Shown here: positions 26,503 to 35,213 of the stretch, piece by piece
How the letters are laid out: each line of letters opens with the position of its first letter
Numbering within the stretch: position 1 is the first letter of the stretch
Source of the DNA: Pseudoneobacillus sp042683745
GTDB lineage: Bacteria; Bacillota; Bacilli; Bacillales; Cytobacillaceae
Direction of reading: 5' to 3'
NCBI RefSeq assembly: GCF_042683745.1
Contig: NZ_JBHUJX010000025.1
Coordinates: forward strand, 62,001 to 126,000
DNA length: 64,000 nucleotides
Made by a program: the position numbers and the translations under genes
The notes under the pieces: generated by a model
Databases searched by the model: none
Seen by the model: the letters and a program-made list of their open reading frames with translations, nothing else
Told to the model about the DNA's origin: nothing

Positions 26503-27519
26503 TTACATCATTGAAATTGCCTTTAATGTTTGCTTTATATCATCAGTTGAGACATCATAATGTGTGACAAAACGGACTAGATTAGATCCGAACGTCCCAG
26601 AAAGAACACCCTTTTCTTTTAACTTATCGACAAACTCGGTTGAATTCAATTGGAAACCGCTAATGTCGACTACTACGATATTGGTGTCCACCTGATTAAC
26701 CACTCTAAGACCTTTAATGTTCGCTAACCCTTCCGCTAATACTTTCGAATTAGCATGATCCTCTTCTAATCTCTCTCTCATCGAAGTTAAAGCAACAAGC
26801 CCAGGCGCGGCAATAATACCAGCCTGTCTCAAGCCTCCACCAAGCTTTTTTCTCCATTTTCTTGCGGCTTTAATAAATTCATTACTTCCTGCTAAAATAG
26901 AGCCCACAGGAGCACCCAGTCCTTTTGATAAACAAATCTGTACAGTATCACATAACTCTGTAAATCCAGTTACGTCCACTCGTGAGGAAACAGCAGCATT
27001 AAATAGACGTGCGCCATCCATATGTACAGGTATATGATTGTCCTTCGAGATACGATATATTTCTTTCATATTTTCTAGAGGCAGAACTGCACCTCCAGCA
27101 CGATTATGGGAGTTTTCTAAACAAATTAATCCTGTTTCGGGAAAATGGACGTCAACCCCTCTTATCGCTTCTGCTATTAATGTCGGATCCATTGCCCCTC
27201 TTTCACCTTTGATTGTTCTCGTTTGAACACCAGCTAATGCAGATACTGCCCCCGATTCATAATAAAAGATGTGCGACTCCGCTTCTAAAATAATTTCATT
27301 TCCTGGTCGGCAATGGGTGAGAACGGCAATTTGATTTCCTTGAGTTCCGCTCGTTACAAAAAGGGCGGCTTCTTTTCCAAGTAATTCAGCTGCTGTTTCC
27401 TCCAATTTATTTACTGTTGGATCTTCCCCATAGACGTCATCGCCAACTTCCGCTAAATAAGCCGCTTTTCTCATTTCCTCTGTCGGTTTTGTTACTGTAT
27501 CACTTCTTAGATCAATCAT
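26503..27519 (-). CDS. ltaE: Low-specificity L-threonine aldolase
   Basis: A 338-residue PLP enzyme that cleaves threonine or allo-threonine to glycine and acetaldehyde. It starts MIDLRSDTVTKPTEEMRKA, the classic family start. LFVTSGTQGNQIA binds PLP phosphate, HMDGARLFNA carries the Asp contacting the pyridine nitrogen, and CLSKGLGAPVGSILAG holds the Schiff-base Lys. The ATG at 27519 is chosen from the family start and GGGGGGAG upstream; seven earlier codons are open but improbable. Confidence 0.93.
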   Translation of the reverse strand: MIDLRSDTVTKPTEEMRKAAYLAEVGDDVYGEDPTVNKLEETAAELLGKEAALFVTSGTQGNQIAVLTHCRPGNEIILEAESHIFYYESGAVSALAGVQTRTIKGERGAMDPTLIAEAIRGVDVHFPETGLICLENSHNRAGGAVLPLENMKEIYRISKDNHIPVHMDGARLFNAAVSSRVDVTGFTELCDTVQICLSKGLGAPVGSILAGSNEFIKAARKWRKKLGGGLRQAGIIAAPGLVALTSMRERLEEDHANSKVLAEGLANIKGLRVVNQVDTNIVVVDISGFQLNSTEFVDKLKEKGVLSGTFGSNLVRFVTHYDVSTDDIKQTLKAISMM

Positions 27520-27554
27520 TATTAAAACTCCCCCCTTCATTAATTTGAATTTAT

Positions 27555-27596
27555 CATGAAAAAACCCAAGATTCCACTTTCAAAATCTTGGGTTAA
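27555..27596 (-). terminator. Terminator after the lipoprotein gene
   Basis: AACCCAAGATT/AATCTTGGGTT hairpin followed by six T on the minus strand, between the lipoprotein stop and ltaE. Confidence 0.85.
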
Positions 27597-27602
27597 TAAA
27601 GT

Positions 27603-28097
27603 TTATTGGAATAATCCTTTAAATGCAGGAGCAGATAATTCAACTTTTTCGAAAACACCAGTTACAGCATCAATATAAGATTGTTTAAGAGTATCTGCCT
27701 CTGTAAAATCTTCAGACTTAGCTTTTAGTAACTCAGCCTTCTTTGTATAATATTGTGTTAAATCTTGATTTGCCTTTTCTAAATCACTTGCATATTCTTT
27801 TAATGTATCTGGGATTTCAACTGCTGTAAGGTCAGTTGAGAAAGTATTTGCCACTTCTGTTGGATCAAGTTCTCCTCCAGCAATTCCATCTTCTGCACCA
27901 CGAATGACCTTCGTTACAGCACCTTGATAAGTTAAAAGAGCAGATCGTAATTCTTTATTTTGATCTACTTTTTCTTTTTCAACAACCTCTGTTTTTTCTT
28001 CTTTACCTTTGTCTTCCGATTTACCACTATCACTTGAACAAGCAGTTAAGCCTAAAAGTAATAATGAAGATACCAATAATGTTCCTGTCTTTTTCAT
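27603..28097 (-). CDS. Lipoprotein of unknown function
   Basis: A 164-residue protein with a lipoprotein signal, MKKTGTLLVSSLLLLGLTACSS, whose lipobox LTAC sets Cys20 as the modified residue. A charged Lys/Glu linker (about 23-48) is followed by a helical domain of about 110 residues. No family recognised with confidence. It acts outside the membrane. The 284 bases upstream (28098-28381) are AT-rich and hold only promoter-type sequence. Confidence 0.65.
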   Translation of the reverse strand: MKKTGTLLVSSLLLLGLTACSSDSGKSEDKGKEEKTEVVEKEKVDQNKELRSALLTYQGAVTKVIRGAEDGIAGGELDPTEVANTFSTDLTAVEIPDTLKEYASDLEKANQDLTQYYTKKAELLKAKSEDFTEADTLKQSYIDAVTGVFEKVELSAPAFKGLFQ

Positions 28098-28381
28098 TTT
28101 GTTTCCTCCCCTTTATCTTCTCTTTAGAGAAAAAACCGACTGACTCCCTTTTATTTTTTTTACAGTCTTTCTAAACCTAAAGAGTGTGTCATTTTCCTGA
28201 CAATTTATAATTTATCTATTATTGTAATTTTTTGCAAGTAAAAACTTTTAGAAATAGTTAGAAAATACTTGAAAATATTATATTTTTTAAACAATATGTT
28301 GCAAAAATCCAAATTTATTATCACCTATACCCCCTAATACTTCATACGATAGTAAAAAGGCAACACAAAGAAAGGGTGTAA

Positions 28382-29164
28382 ATGATGTATAGAGATGAAC
28401 GGAGTATTCGTTCAAAAGTCTTTACTCCTAAACAACCATTACCAAATCCAAACCAGCAAAGTTTTCGACTAAATTATCTTACAGAATTCTTATCACAACA
28501 GATTAATCAAAATGAAGCAATCAATGAATCGATCGATAAAGTACTTTCAACCGTCCATCAAACACAGCATACTCAGGAAGTAAAAATCGAACAAATATTA
28601 AAAGTGAATAAAGAACAAACAGAAATATCCACTCAATTTCTTGAAAAATTTGAAAACCAGGGAAAGACAACAGCTGATATTTCCAATTCCCTACAAGAAT
28701 TACAAGATCAGAACAAACAATTAAGTGAAAATATTGGTAAAGAGCAATTAATCAATCAAGCGATATTGGATCAACTCAGTTTTCAAGATCAGCAACTTAA
28801 AAATACAAACTCCTTATTAACAAATTATGTGGATTTAGCAATGGAACTTACTACCCAATTACAATTGCAAGAAAAAATGGTACAGGAAATGGACCAAAAG
28901 CTACAACTTCATGATGTATACCATAACACGGTGATGGAGCGATTAGATAAGCAGGAAGCATTCAATGAAAAAATAATCCGTCAATTAGATTTCTTAAAGT
29001 CATTAGTTTTTGAAAGAGTAAATTTAGTTATCGAGAAGGTGGAAAACTCATATCAATCTACTACCGATTATCTAAATGGATTGGTCAGCAAAACGGGATT
29101 TATGAAACCTTTCCTTCTATCTAGTAGACCGAAAGAAAAAAGCGAAAAAAACAATAATGATTAA
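28382..29164 (+). CDS. Coiled-coil protein of unknown function
   Basis: A 260-residue, Gln/Glu/Asn-rich protein, almost entirely helical from residue 30 to 230 with heptad-like spacing (FLEKFENQGKTTADISNSL and LQLQEKMVQEMDQKLQL). No signal peptide or membrane helix and no Cys. It starts with an ATG-ATG pair after AAAGGGTG. Such Bacillaceae-restricted coiled-coil proteins have been seen with spore or cell-envelope genes, but nothing here proves that. Confidence 0.6.
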   Translation: MMYRDERSIRSKVFTPKQPLPNPNQQSFRLNYLTEFLSQQINQNEAINESIDKVLSTVHQTQHTQEVKIEQILKVNKEQTEISTQFLEKFENQGKTTADISNSLQELQDQNKQLSENIGKEQLINQAILDQLSFQDQQLKNTNSLLTNYVDLAMELTTQLQLQEKMVQEMDQKLQLHDVYHNTVMERLDKQEAFNEKIIRQLDFLKSLVFERVNLVIEKVENSYQSTTDYLNGLVSKTGFMKPFLLSSRPKEKSEKNNND

Positions 29165-29173
29165 TATGTACCT

Positions 29174-29204
29174 TTACCTCCTTTTTAGGAGGTATTTTTT
29201 ATTT
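29174..29204 (+). terminator. Terminator after the coiled-coil gene
   Basis: ACCTCC-TTTTT-GGAGGT-type stem (29179-29196) followed by six T. Confidence 0.85.
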
Positions 29205-29298
29205 TTCTGTGTTTTACTTACTATTTTTTTACATTTTGATTGTGAAATTTTACAAATTTATGTCTTTCCTTCGGTGTTCACATTTCCTTCACCATTTT

Positions 29299-29314
29299 TG
29301 TGACGAACTTCACA
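29299..29314 (+). promoter_or_regulatory. Fnr box of the narK promoter
   Basis: TGTGA-CGAACT-TCACA is a perfect Fnr/CRP-type palindrome. A -10 TATATT lies at 29336-29341, giving a start near 29348 and placing the box at about -41.5, the class II activation position. Confidence 0.85.
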
Positions 29315-29401
29315 CTTTTAAAGAAGATAAATTTATATATTAGCAGTGTAAAGAAAATTAACAAATGAATGAATTTAGTATTATAAATGGAGGAAACCAT
29401 C

Positions 29402-30688
29402 ATGGCACGAATTAGTAATTGGAACCCCGAAGATGAAAAGTTTTGGAACTCTGAAGGTAAAAAGCATGCAAGAAGAAATCTCTGGATCTCTGTCCCGTCA
29501 CTAATGCTTGCATTTATTGTCTGGCAAATTTGGTCAGTTGTAGCGATTCGATTAAATGATATTGGCTTTCAATTTACAGAGGAACAATTGTTTACTTTAG
29601 CAGCCATTCCTGGATTAGTTGGAGCAACTTTACGATTTGTCTATACATTTGGTGTAGGTAAATTTGGTGGGCGTAACTGGACAGTCTTTTCTACAGCGAT
29701 TCTAGCTATTCCTGCAACTGGTATCGGGCTAGCTGTTCAAAATCCTGATACTCCATATTCAATTATGTTACTGCTTGCTGCACTTTGTGGTTTAGGTGGC
29801 GGAAACTTCTCATCTTCTGTTGCTAATATTAGCTTTTTCTTTCCGAAGAAGGAAAAAGGTACAGCTTTAGGGATTAATGGCGGTTTAGGTAATATGGGTG
29901 TATCTGTCGTCCAATTTGTAACCCCTTTAATTATTACTACTGGAACTTTTGCTTTTATTGGTGGAAAAGGTCAAGTTTTACCAGATGGTACACAAGTATG
30001 GTTGCAAAACGCTGCTTTCATTTGGGTTATACCTATTATTCTTTTATCTGTCATCGCACTATTTGGAATGGATAATCTACCAAACGCTACACAATCAGTT
30101 AAAGATCAATTTGTCATTGTTAAACGAAAACATACTTGGATCATGTCTGTACTTTATGTTGCAACTTTCGGATCATTTATCGGATATTCTGCCGCATTCC
30201 CGTTATTGTTAAAGTCACAGTTCCCTGAACATATTTCTCTAGCTTTTTTAGGAGCATTAGTTGCTGCTGCAGCAAGACCAGTTGGTGGATGGATTTCTGA
30301 TAAAATCGGGGGCTCACGCGTTACGTTCTTTGTATTAATAGTAATGATTGCTGGAGCATCATCTGTTATATTCTTTATTAACCAGCACCAGTTCTCAGGT
30401 TTCTTACTTTCATTTTTAGTATTATTCCTAGCTGCTGGTATTGGTTCAGGATCTACATTCCAAATGATTCCAAATATCTTTATTGCAAAAGAAGCAGCAC
30501 CCGTATTAGGTTTCACAGCTGCCTTTGCAGCATACGGATCATTCTTTATTCCAAAACTATTTGGATGGTCAGTTAAAACAACTGGTACCCCAGTTACAGC
30601 ATTTTACTTCTTTATTGCGATTTATCTTGTTTCCATACTATTAAACTGGTTCTATTATCAAAGAAAGAATGCTGCAGTAAAGTGTTAA
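29402..30688 (+). CDS. narK: NarK-type nitrate/nitrite transporter (MFS)
   Basis: A 428-residue, twelve-span major facilitator. Family signatures include LCGLGGGNFSSSVANISFFFP (nitrate signature of Gly-rich type) in helix 5 and the second Gly-rich stretch FLAAGIGSGSTFQMIPNIF in helix 11. Arg in GATLRFVYTF corresponds to the substrate Arg of NarK. It exports nitrite and/or imports nitrate at the membrane. The ATG at 29402 follows GGAGGAAACC. The upstream Fnr box indicates induction when oxygen is low. No nitrate reductase genes are in the window. Confidence 0.9.
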   Translation: MARISNWNPEDEKFWNSEGKKHARRNLWISVPSLMLAFIVWQIWSVVAIRLNDIGFQFTEEQLFTLAAIPGLVGATLRFVYTFGVGKFGGRNWTVFSTAILAIPATGIGLAVQNPDTPYSIMLLLAALCGLGGGNFSSSVANISFFFPKKEKGTALGINGGLGNMGVSVVQFVTPLIITTGTFAFIGGKGQVLPDGTQVWLQNAAFIWVIPIILLSVIALFGMDNLPNATQSVKDQFVIVKRKHTWIMSVLYVATFGSFIGYSAAFPLLLKSQFPEHISLAFLGALVAAAARPVGGWISDKIGGSRVTFFVLIVMIAGASSVIFFINQHQFSGFLLSFLVLFLAAGIGSGSTFQMIPNIFIAKEAAPVLGFTAAFAAYGSFFIPKLFGWSVKTTGTPVTAFYFFIAIYLVSILLNWFYYQRKNAAVKC

Positions 30689-30699
30689 TTCATTTATAC

Positions 30700-30733
30700 T
30701 CCAAAAAGACCGGTCTTCCGGTCTTTTATTTTT
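30700..30733 (+). terminator. Terminator after narK
   Basis: AAGACCGG-TCTT-CCGGTCTTTT hairpin with trailing T-rich sequence. Confidence 0.85.
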
Positions 30734-30857
30734 TTAGCTAAAAAGTAGTAATTTATGATCATTTTTAATACTTATTGAATATTCTGTTTATTTTACTGTG
30801 CAATCTTCCCTTCTCTTCATATATTATTTATACAAGGAAAGAAGGGAGGGATACGTT

Positions 30858-31043
30858 ATGCATCTTGTAGCGCTTTTCTTAGCTTGTATATTTTCTGGTT
30901 TTACTCTTACTAAATTACCAAATGTCTCATTTTTATCAGGTTTAGGTAATTTATTTGATATTATTGGCGTTTTAGCTATGATCATTTTTTCTCTTACTTT
31001 ACTATATATGGGAGTCAAAGCTCTTTTTAAAGAGTTGAAATAA
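30858..31043 (+). CDS. Small membrane protein with two spans
   Basis: A 61-residue protein, MHLVALFLACIFSGFTL at the start, with hydrophobic segments at about 2-16 and 32-52 and a short basic tail. The ATG at 30858 is preferred for the strong AAGGGAGGG before it; an open frame 20 codons longer has no such site. Function unknown. Confidence 0.6.
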   Translation: MHLVALFLACIFSGFTLTKLPNVSFLSGLGNLFDIIGVLAMIIFSLTLLYMGVKALFKELK

Positions 31044-31051
31044 ATAACGCT

Positions 31052-31097
31052 AAATGAAAACACACCCAATTTATCATTAGGTGTGTTTTCATTTAAT
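31052..31097. terminator. Bidirectional terminator
   Basis: AAATGAAAACACACC and GGTGTGTTTTCATTT pair over 15 bases between two convergent genes and overlap the last codons of the anti-sigma gene. Confidence 0.85.
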
Positions 31098-32163
31098 CTA
31101 GAAATTGAAAGGATTCAAGAACAGCATTCGATTCTATTATTAACATATCAAGTGGATAAAATAATTCAGGAGCCTCAAAAGGATTTTCCTTGATAATTTT
31201 AGCAGCAAATATAGTGCCATCTTTCCTAGCTATTTCACCATATTCATTTTTTTCATTGCTACTGGATTGAATTTCCTCCCATTCCTGTGTAGAGAAAAAC
31301 TTGATAGTTAAAAACTCCGTCGACTCAGCGCCTTCTTTTTGGAATATAAATTTCATTTCTTTATTTGATTCTGTTATTTCATATAAATTTTGCCATTTTT
31401 TTGGCAGATTAACTTCAAATCCATACTTTTGATTGTAATGTGGTGTAAACCCATATAGAAAAGGAGTATCTTCTATTAATCCACTATTTTTTTTCGTAAA
31501 ACTAAAGCTTTCGATTACGGAAGGAATTTCTGTCATTAATTCCCCATAATTTTTAATGTCTTCTTCTAAAGATAATGCATTATCCAACGGTCGAAGGTGA
31601 CGATAAACGTTCTCACCTAACACACCTATATCTTTTGAAGTATCCGGACCACCTTCATAGATGAATTTAAGGTGATCTTCCACTTTTTGAACCCCAATTG
31701 TAAATAGATCCTGTTGGTATCCATCTATTCCTGTATAAAAGAACCTAACCCCGTAATCTAATTTTTGGATACTTACTTTATTAAGCCAATTTTCAGGAAA
31801 AGACAATTTAAAGGAGTACGGTTTACTCTCATATTCATTTTTTGTTAAAAGGATTCCTTGTTCTTCTGATTCAACTGGTTTGTCAATTACTTTACCGTGT
31901 CCTGGCTCAAGCTTCGAAGGTTCATCCATATAATTAACGACTATTGAAACAATCAACGTCAACATACCACCATATGCAGCTGCTGTTAAAAATCCTCGAA
32001 ATCGATGGTGATTTCGCTTTTTCGTAACTTTTTGGTTTCCATTCATGTCATTTTCTTTTATTTTTTGAAAAACAGCTTGGCGCATGGAAGCATCAAATTG
32101 AAAATCTTTAAAGGTGGTTTCTTTGATTTCAGATTTCATATTCTTTAATTGGTCTTCCATCAT
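31093..32163 (-). CDS. Putative membrane-anchored anti-sigma factor
   Basis: A 356-residue protein with a cytoplasmic N-terminal part (about 1-52, ending in basic KKRNHHRFRG), one membrane span (about 55-76) and a large outer domain that seems to repeat twice (FKLSFPENWLNKV near 120 and FEVNLPKKWQNLY near 245). Its start overlaps the stop of the ECF sigma gene by four bases, the usual arrangement for a sigma and its anti-sigma. The signal sensed outside is unknown. No zinc motif is seen. Confidence 0.7.
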   Translation of the reverse strand: MMEDQLKNMKSEIKETTFKDFQFDASMRQAVFQKIKENDMNGNQKVTKKRNHHRFRGFLTAAAYGGMLTLIVSIVVNYMDEPSKLEPGHGKVIDKPVESEEQGILLTKNEYESKPYSFKLSFPENWLNKVSIQKLDYGVRFFYTGIDGYQQDLFTIGVQKVEDHLKFIYEGGPDTSKDIGVLGENVYRHLRPLDNALSLEEDIKNYGELMTEIPSVIESFSFTKKNSGLIEDTPFLYGFTPHYNQKYGFEVNLPKKWQNLYEITESNKEMKFIFQKEGAESTEFLTIKFFSTQEWEEIQSSSNEKNEYGEIARKDGTIFAAKIIKENPFEAPELFYPLDMLIIESNAVLESFQFLD

Positions 32164-32702
32164 TCTAACCCCCCTTTCGTGATTTCTTTTTTCAACATTT
32201 CCTTCGCCCTTTTCAGACGCGATTTTAATGTATTGACGTTTTGATTTAATAATAGAGTCATGTCATTCAAACTCATTTCTTCAAAATAAAATAAATAGAT
32301 GACTTCCCTATATTTTAAAGGTAATTTAAATATTAACTCCGCTAATTTAGCTTGCTCATCTTTTTTTATAACAAGCACTTCTGTGTCCTTTTCCCTTGAT
32401 CCTACTGCTATATCGATGACATTACTTAGAATAGTACTACGATAGTTCCAACTTTTTAAATAGTCTTTGCAGCGATTAACAGTGATGCGGTAAAGCCATG
32501 TTTTAATAGACGATTGCCAATTAAATCCATCGAGATGGGTGTACGCACTCAAGAACACTTCTTGGGCTAAATCCTCTGCAATGGAACGATCTTTCACATA
32601 GGAATAGGCTAAATACAATACATCATTCCCATGCTCAACCATAATTTTTTCCAAAAATTCTTCCTTATCGATTTCTTGCGGTTTTATTATTGGAACGGTC
32701 AT
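32160..32702 (-). CDS. ECF-type RNA polymerase sigma factor
   Basis: A 180-residue group IV sigma factor. Region 2 reads DVLYLAYSYVKDRSIAEDLAQEVFLSAY, then WLYRITVNRCKDYL. Region 4 reads LPLKYREVIYLFYFEEMSLNDMTLLL with a helix-turn-helix NVNTLKSRLKRAKEML. The ATG at 32702 follows GAAGGTGAG. It is similar in type to B. subtilis SigX/SigV/SigW group factors, but I cannot assign an orthologue. Its target promoters are not obvious here. Confidence 0.88.
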   Translation of the reverse strand: MTVPIIKPQEIDKEEFLEKIMVEHGNDVLYLAYSYVKDRSIAEDLAQEVFLSAYTHLDGFNWQSSIKTWLYRITVNRCKDYLKSWNYRSTILSNVIDIAVGSREKDTEVLVIKKDEQAKLAELIFKLPLKYREVIYLFYFEEMSLNDMTLLLNQNVNTLKSRLKRAKEMLKKEITKGGLE

Positions 32703-32785
32703 TTTCTCACCTTCACTCTTTTCATCTTTTATCATTACTACTTAGACGAAGCAAAAACGAAATTGGATGATATATTAATAAAAAA

Positions 32786-32836
32786 ATCCAAAAAAAGTAG
32801 GACTTGTCATAATGAATGAGCAAGCCCTACTTGTTT
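32786..32836 (-). terminator. Terminator after formate dehydrogenase
   Basis: AAGTAGG-CTTG/CAAG-CCTACTT hairpin followed on the minus strand by seven T, abutting the gene stop. Confidence 0.85.
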
Positions 32837-32838
32837 AA

Positions 32839-34902
32839 CTAATTAGCAATCGAAACCTTCACAGCACAAGCTTTAAATTCAGCAGTACCAGAAATGGGGT
32901 CAAATTCATTTAAAGTTAACACATTCGTTGGCACTTCTCTCCAGTGGAAACTCATAAAAACAAGACCTGGAACGACCTGTTCCGTCACCTTCGCTTTTAC
33001 TCTTAACGATCCACGTCTAGACGTAACCTCAACTAAACTTCCATTTTCTATGCCTAAATTCAGGGCATCTTCAGGATGTATATCAATTGTTTCTTCTGTT
33101 TGTTTCACCTTTACACCAGGCGCATAGTACCTTGTTTGAAAATGAGTATTATAAGATTCATAACGTCTCCCCGTTGTCAAAACGAATGGGTACTCCTCAT
33201 CTGGCATTTCAATCGGTTCGGTATAGGTTACCGGAACAAATTTAGATTTCCATCCAGATGGGTTATTTTCTTGGTGAAATTTCTCATGAAGAATAAGTGT
33301 TCCCGGATGATCTTCACTTGGACAAGGATAATGGATTGCATATTCCTTTTCCAAGCGAGCGTATGAGATTCCACCATACATTTCAGGTGCTAGTCTTCTT
33401 AATTCATTCCAAATTTCTTCACTATTTTCATAGCTTAATGGATATCCCATTCTAGTTGAAAGTTCACATAAGATTTCCCAATCCTCTTTCGTGTTGGGAT
33501 GTGGTTCGACTGCTTTTCTAGCCCTTTGAATCCGTCGATCTGTATTTGTATAGGTTCCATCTACTTCGCCCCATGATTTTGCAGGTAAAACAACATCAGC
33601 AATTTCTGCTGTGTCTGTTAGAAAAATATCTTGAACGATTAACAACTCTAAATTTTCAAAGATCCTGCGGGTATGATTCATATTTACATCTGCAAGTAAT
33701 GGATTTTCTCCGATACAATAAAGCGCTTTCACTTCACCCATTTCCATTTTCTCAAATGTTCGAGTTTGCGTGTCGCCTACTTTAGAAGGTATTTCAACTC
33801 CCCATTCGGCTTCAAATCGGCCTCGATAGTCATCATCCGTAATACTTTTCGCACCAGGCAGTTGATTTGGAAGACACCCCATATCACCCGCACCTTGAAC
33901 ATTATTTTGACCTCGAAGTGGCATGATACCAGTACCTTTTTTTCCAATATTTCCTGTTAATAAAGCTAAATTGGCAATATCAAAAACATTATTTACCCCA
34001 CAATGATGTTCTGTTATTCCTAATGTATAAGCAATCATGGAATTACCTGAGGTGGCATATTCCCTTGCCGTTTCTATAATATCCTCTGGAGCTAACCCCG
34101 TAATCAACGAAGCAAAATCAGGAGTGTATTTTTCTACTTGCTTTTGTAGCGAATCAAAATCAACTGTGAATTGTTCGATAAAATTTTCGTTATATAATTT
34201 TTCTTTGATGATTACGTGAATCATGGCGTTAATAAGTGCGATATCTGATCCAACTTGAATTTGTAAATGGCGATGGGCCATTTTTGCCATATCAATTTTT
34301 CGGGGATCGATGACAATAACTTTTAATCCTGCTTTTGCCGCTTTTTTGATCCGATTCGCAATAATCGGGTGGGCTTCCGTTGTATTTGAACCCATCAATA
34401 GTAAAACTTTTGCCTCATAAAAATCATCCAATGTATTTGTAGGAAAGCCGCTTCCAAACATAGTTGCCAGACCGGCAACACTAGGAGCGTGTCACGTTCG
34501 ATTACAACCATCAATATGATTATTTCCGATTACCGTTCTCATAAATTTCTGCGTAACATAGTTCGATTCATTCGTGCTCCTTGCACAAGCAAATAAAGAA
34601 ATCGCGTCCGTTCCCCATTGAGTTTTAATATGAGTTAATTTTCCCACAATTAATTCATATGCTTCTTCCCAAGTCGCTTGTACGAGTTGTCCAGCTTTTC
34701 GAATAAGTGGATGAGTCAGTCTCTTTTCTGCATGAACATATTCGTAAGCAAATGCACCTTTCACACAAGTTTGTCCAGTATTTACTGGGGCATCTTTATC
34801 GCCACGGATTTTCGTTATTCGATTATTATTCACTTCAACGATAAGTCCACAACCTGTCCCGCAATACCCACAAACCGTTTTTACATGCTTTGTATTTTCC
34901 AT
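32839..34902 (-). CDS. fdhF: Formate dehydrogenase, selenocysteine type (in-frame UGA)
   Basis: A 687-residue molybdopterin oxidoreductase read through a TGA at 34492-34494. The N-terminus binds a 4Fe-4S cluster (CGYCGTGCGLIVEV, then QTCVKG). The active site reads GCNRT-U-HAPSVAGLATMFGSG, matching the family CxRV-U-HGPSVAGL, with Sec as the metal ligand and the next His catalytic. Two more MGD-binding domains follow (LTGNIGKKGTGIMPLRGQNN; C-terminal VTSRRGSLRVKAKV). The ATG at 34902 follows GGGAGGGGACC; a longer frame upstream is repeat DNA. Size resembles E. coli FdhF rather than the longer B. subtilis enzymes. It would oxidise formate made by PflB. Confidence 0.9.
34463..34494 (-). promoter_or_regulatory. 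SECIS element of formate dehydrogenase
   Basis: Twelve bases after the UGA begins GUUGCC-GGUCU-GGCAAC (34463-34479), a perfect six-pair stem with a GGUCU loop. The E. coli fdhF SECIS has a very similar apical hairpin and spacing. Confidence 0.85.
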
Positions 34903-34922
34903 TAGGTCCCCTCCCATAACAA

Positions 34923-35039
34923 AATGCGGAAGCGCCTTGATCAGCCCCGACAAGCAAATGCTTCGAAACCCGGAAAGTCGTTCTTTGACTTTTTGGGTTT
35001 CGAACATTTGACCTCGAGGGGCTAGGCGCTGGAGCTGGA
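34923..35039 (+). repeat. Hairpin repeat, copy B
   Basis: A 117-base element nearly identical to copy C except in the inner arms: TTCGAAACCC (34962-34971) pairs with GGGTTTCGAA (34995-35004). Outer arms AGCGCC-AGCCCC and GGGGCT-GGCGCT also pair. It ends 20 bases before the fdhF start, so it forms part of its transcribed leader or promoter. The remaining bases to 35168 are AT-rich with no clear regulatory box. Confidence 0.85.
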
Positions 35040-35167
35040 TTACGATAAACTTCTCCAGAGTTAACCACATCTTGTTTAATAAAAAATTACTTAGCCATAA
35101 AAAAAATACTTATACTTTCATATTAGTACAAATTGATAAAAGAATGTTAAACTTTTTAGAAAATTTT

Positions 35168-35204
35168 AAAAAGAAAAACGAGAAGCCTATTCTTCTCGTT
35201 TGAT
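35168..35204 (-). terminator. Terminator after the histidine kinase gene
   Basis: AAACGAGAAG/CTTCTCGTTT stem followed on the minus strand by T-rich sequence, right after the stop at 35214. Confidence 0.85.
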
Positions 35205-35213
35205 TTACGTACG

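Noticed and set aside
34492..35070. Separate 192-residue protein before formate dehydrogenase
   Set aside because: Its first 56 residues are translated from repeat copy B, and its end is the Sec codon of fdhF. The true start is at 34902.
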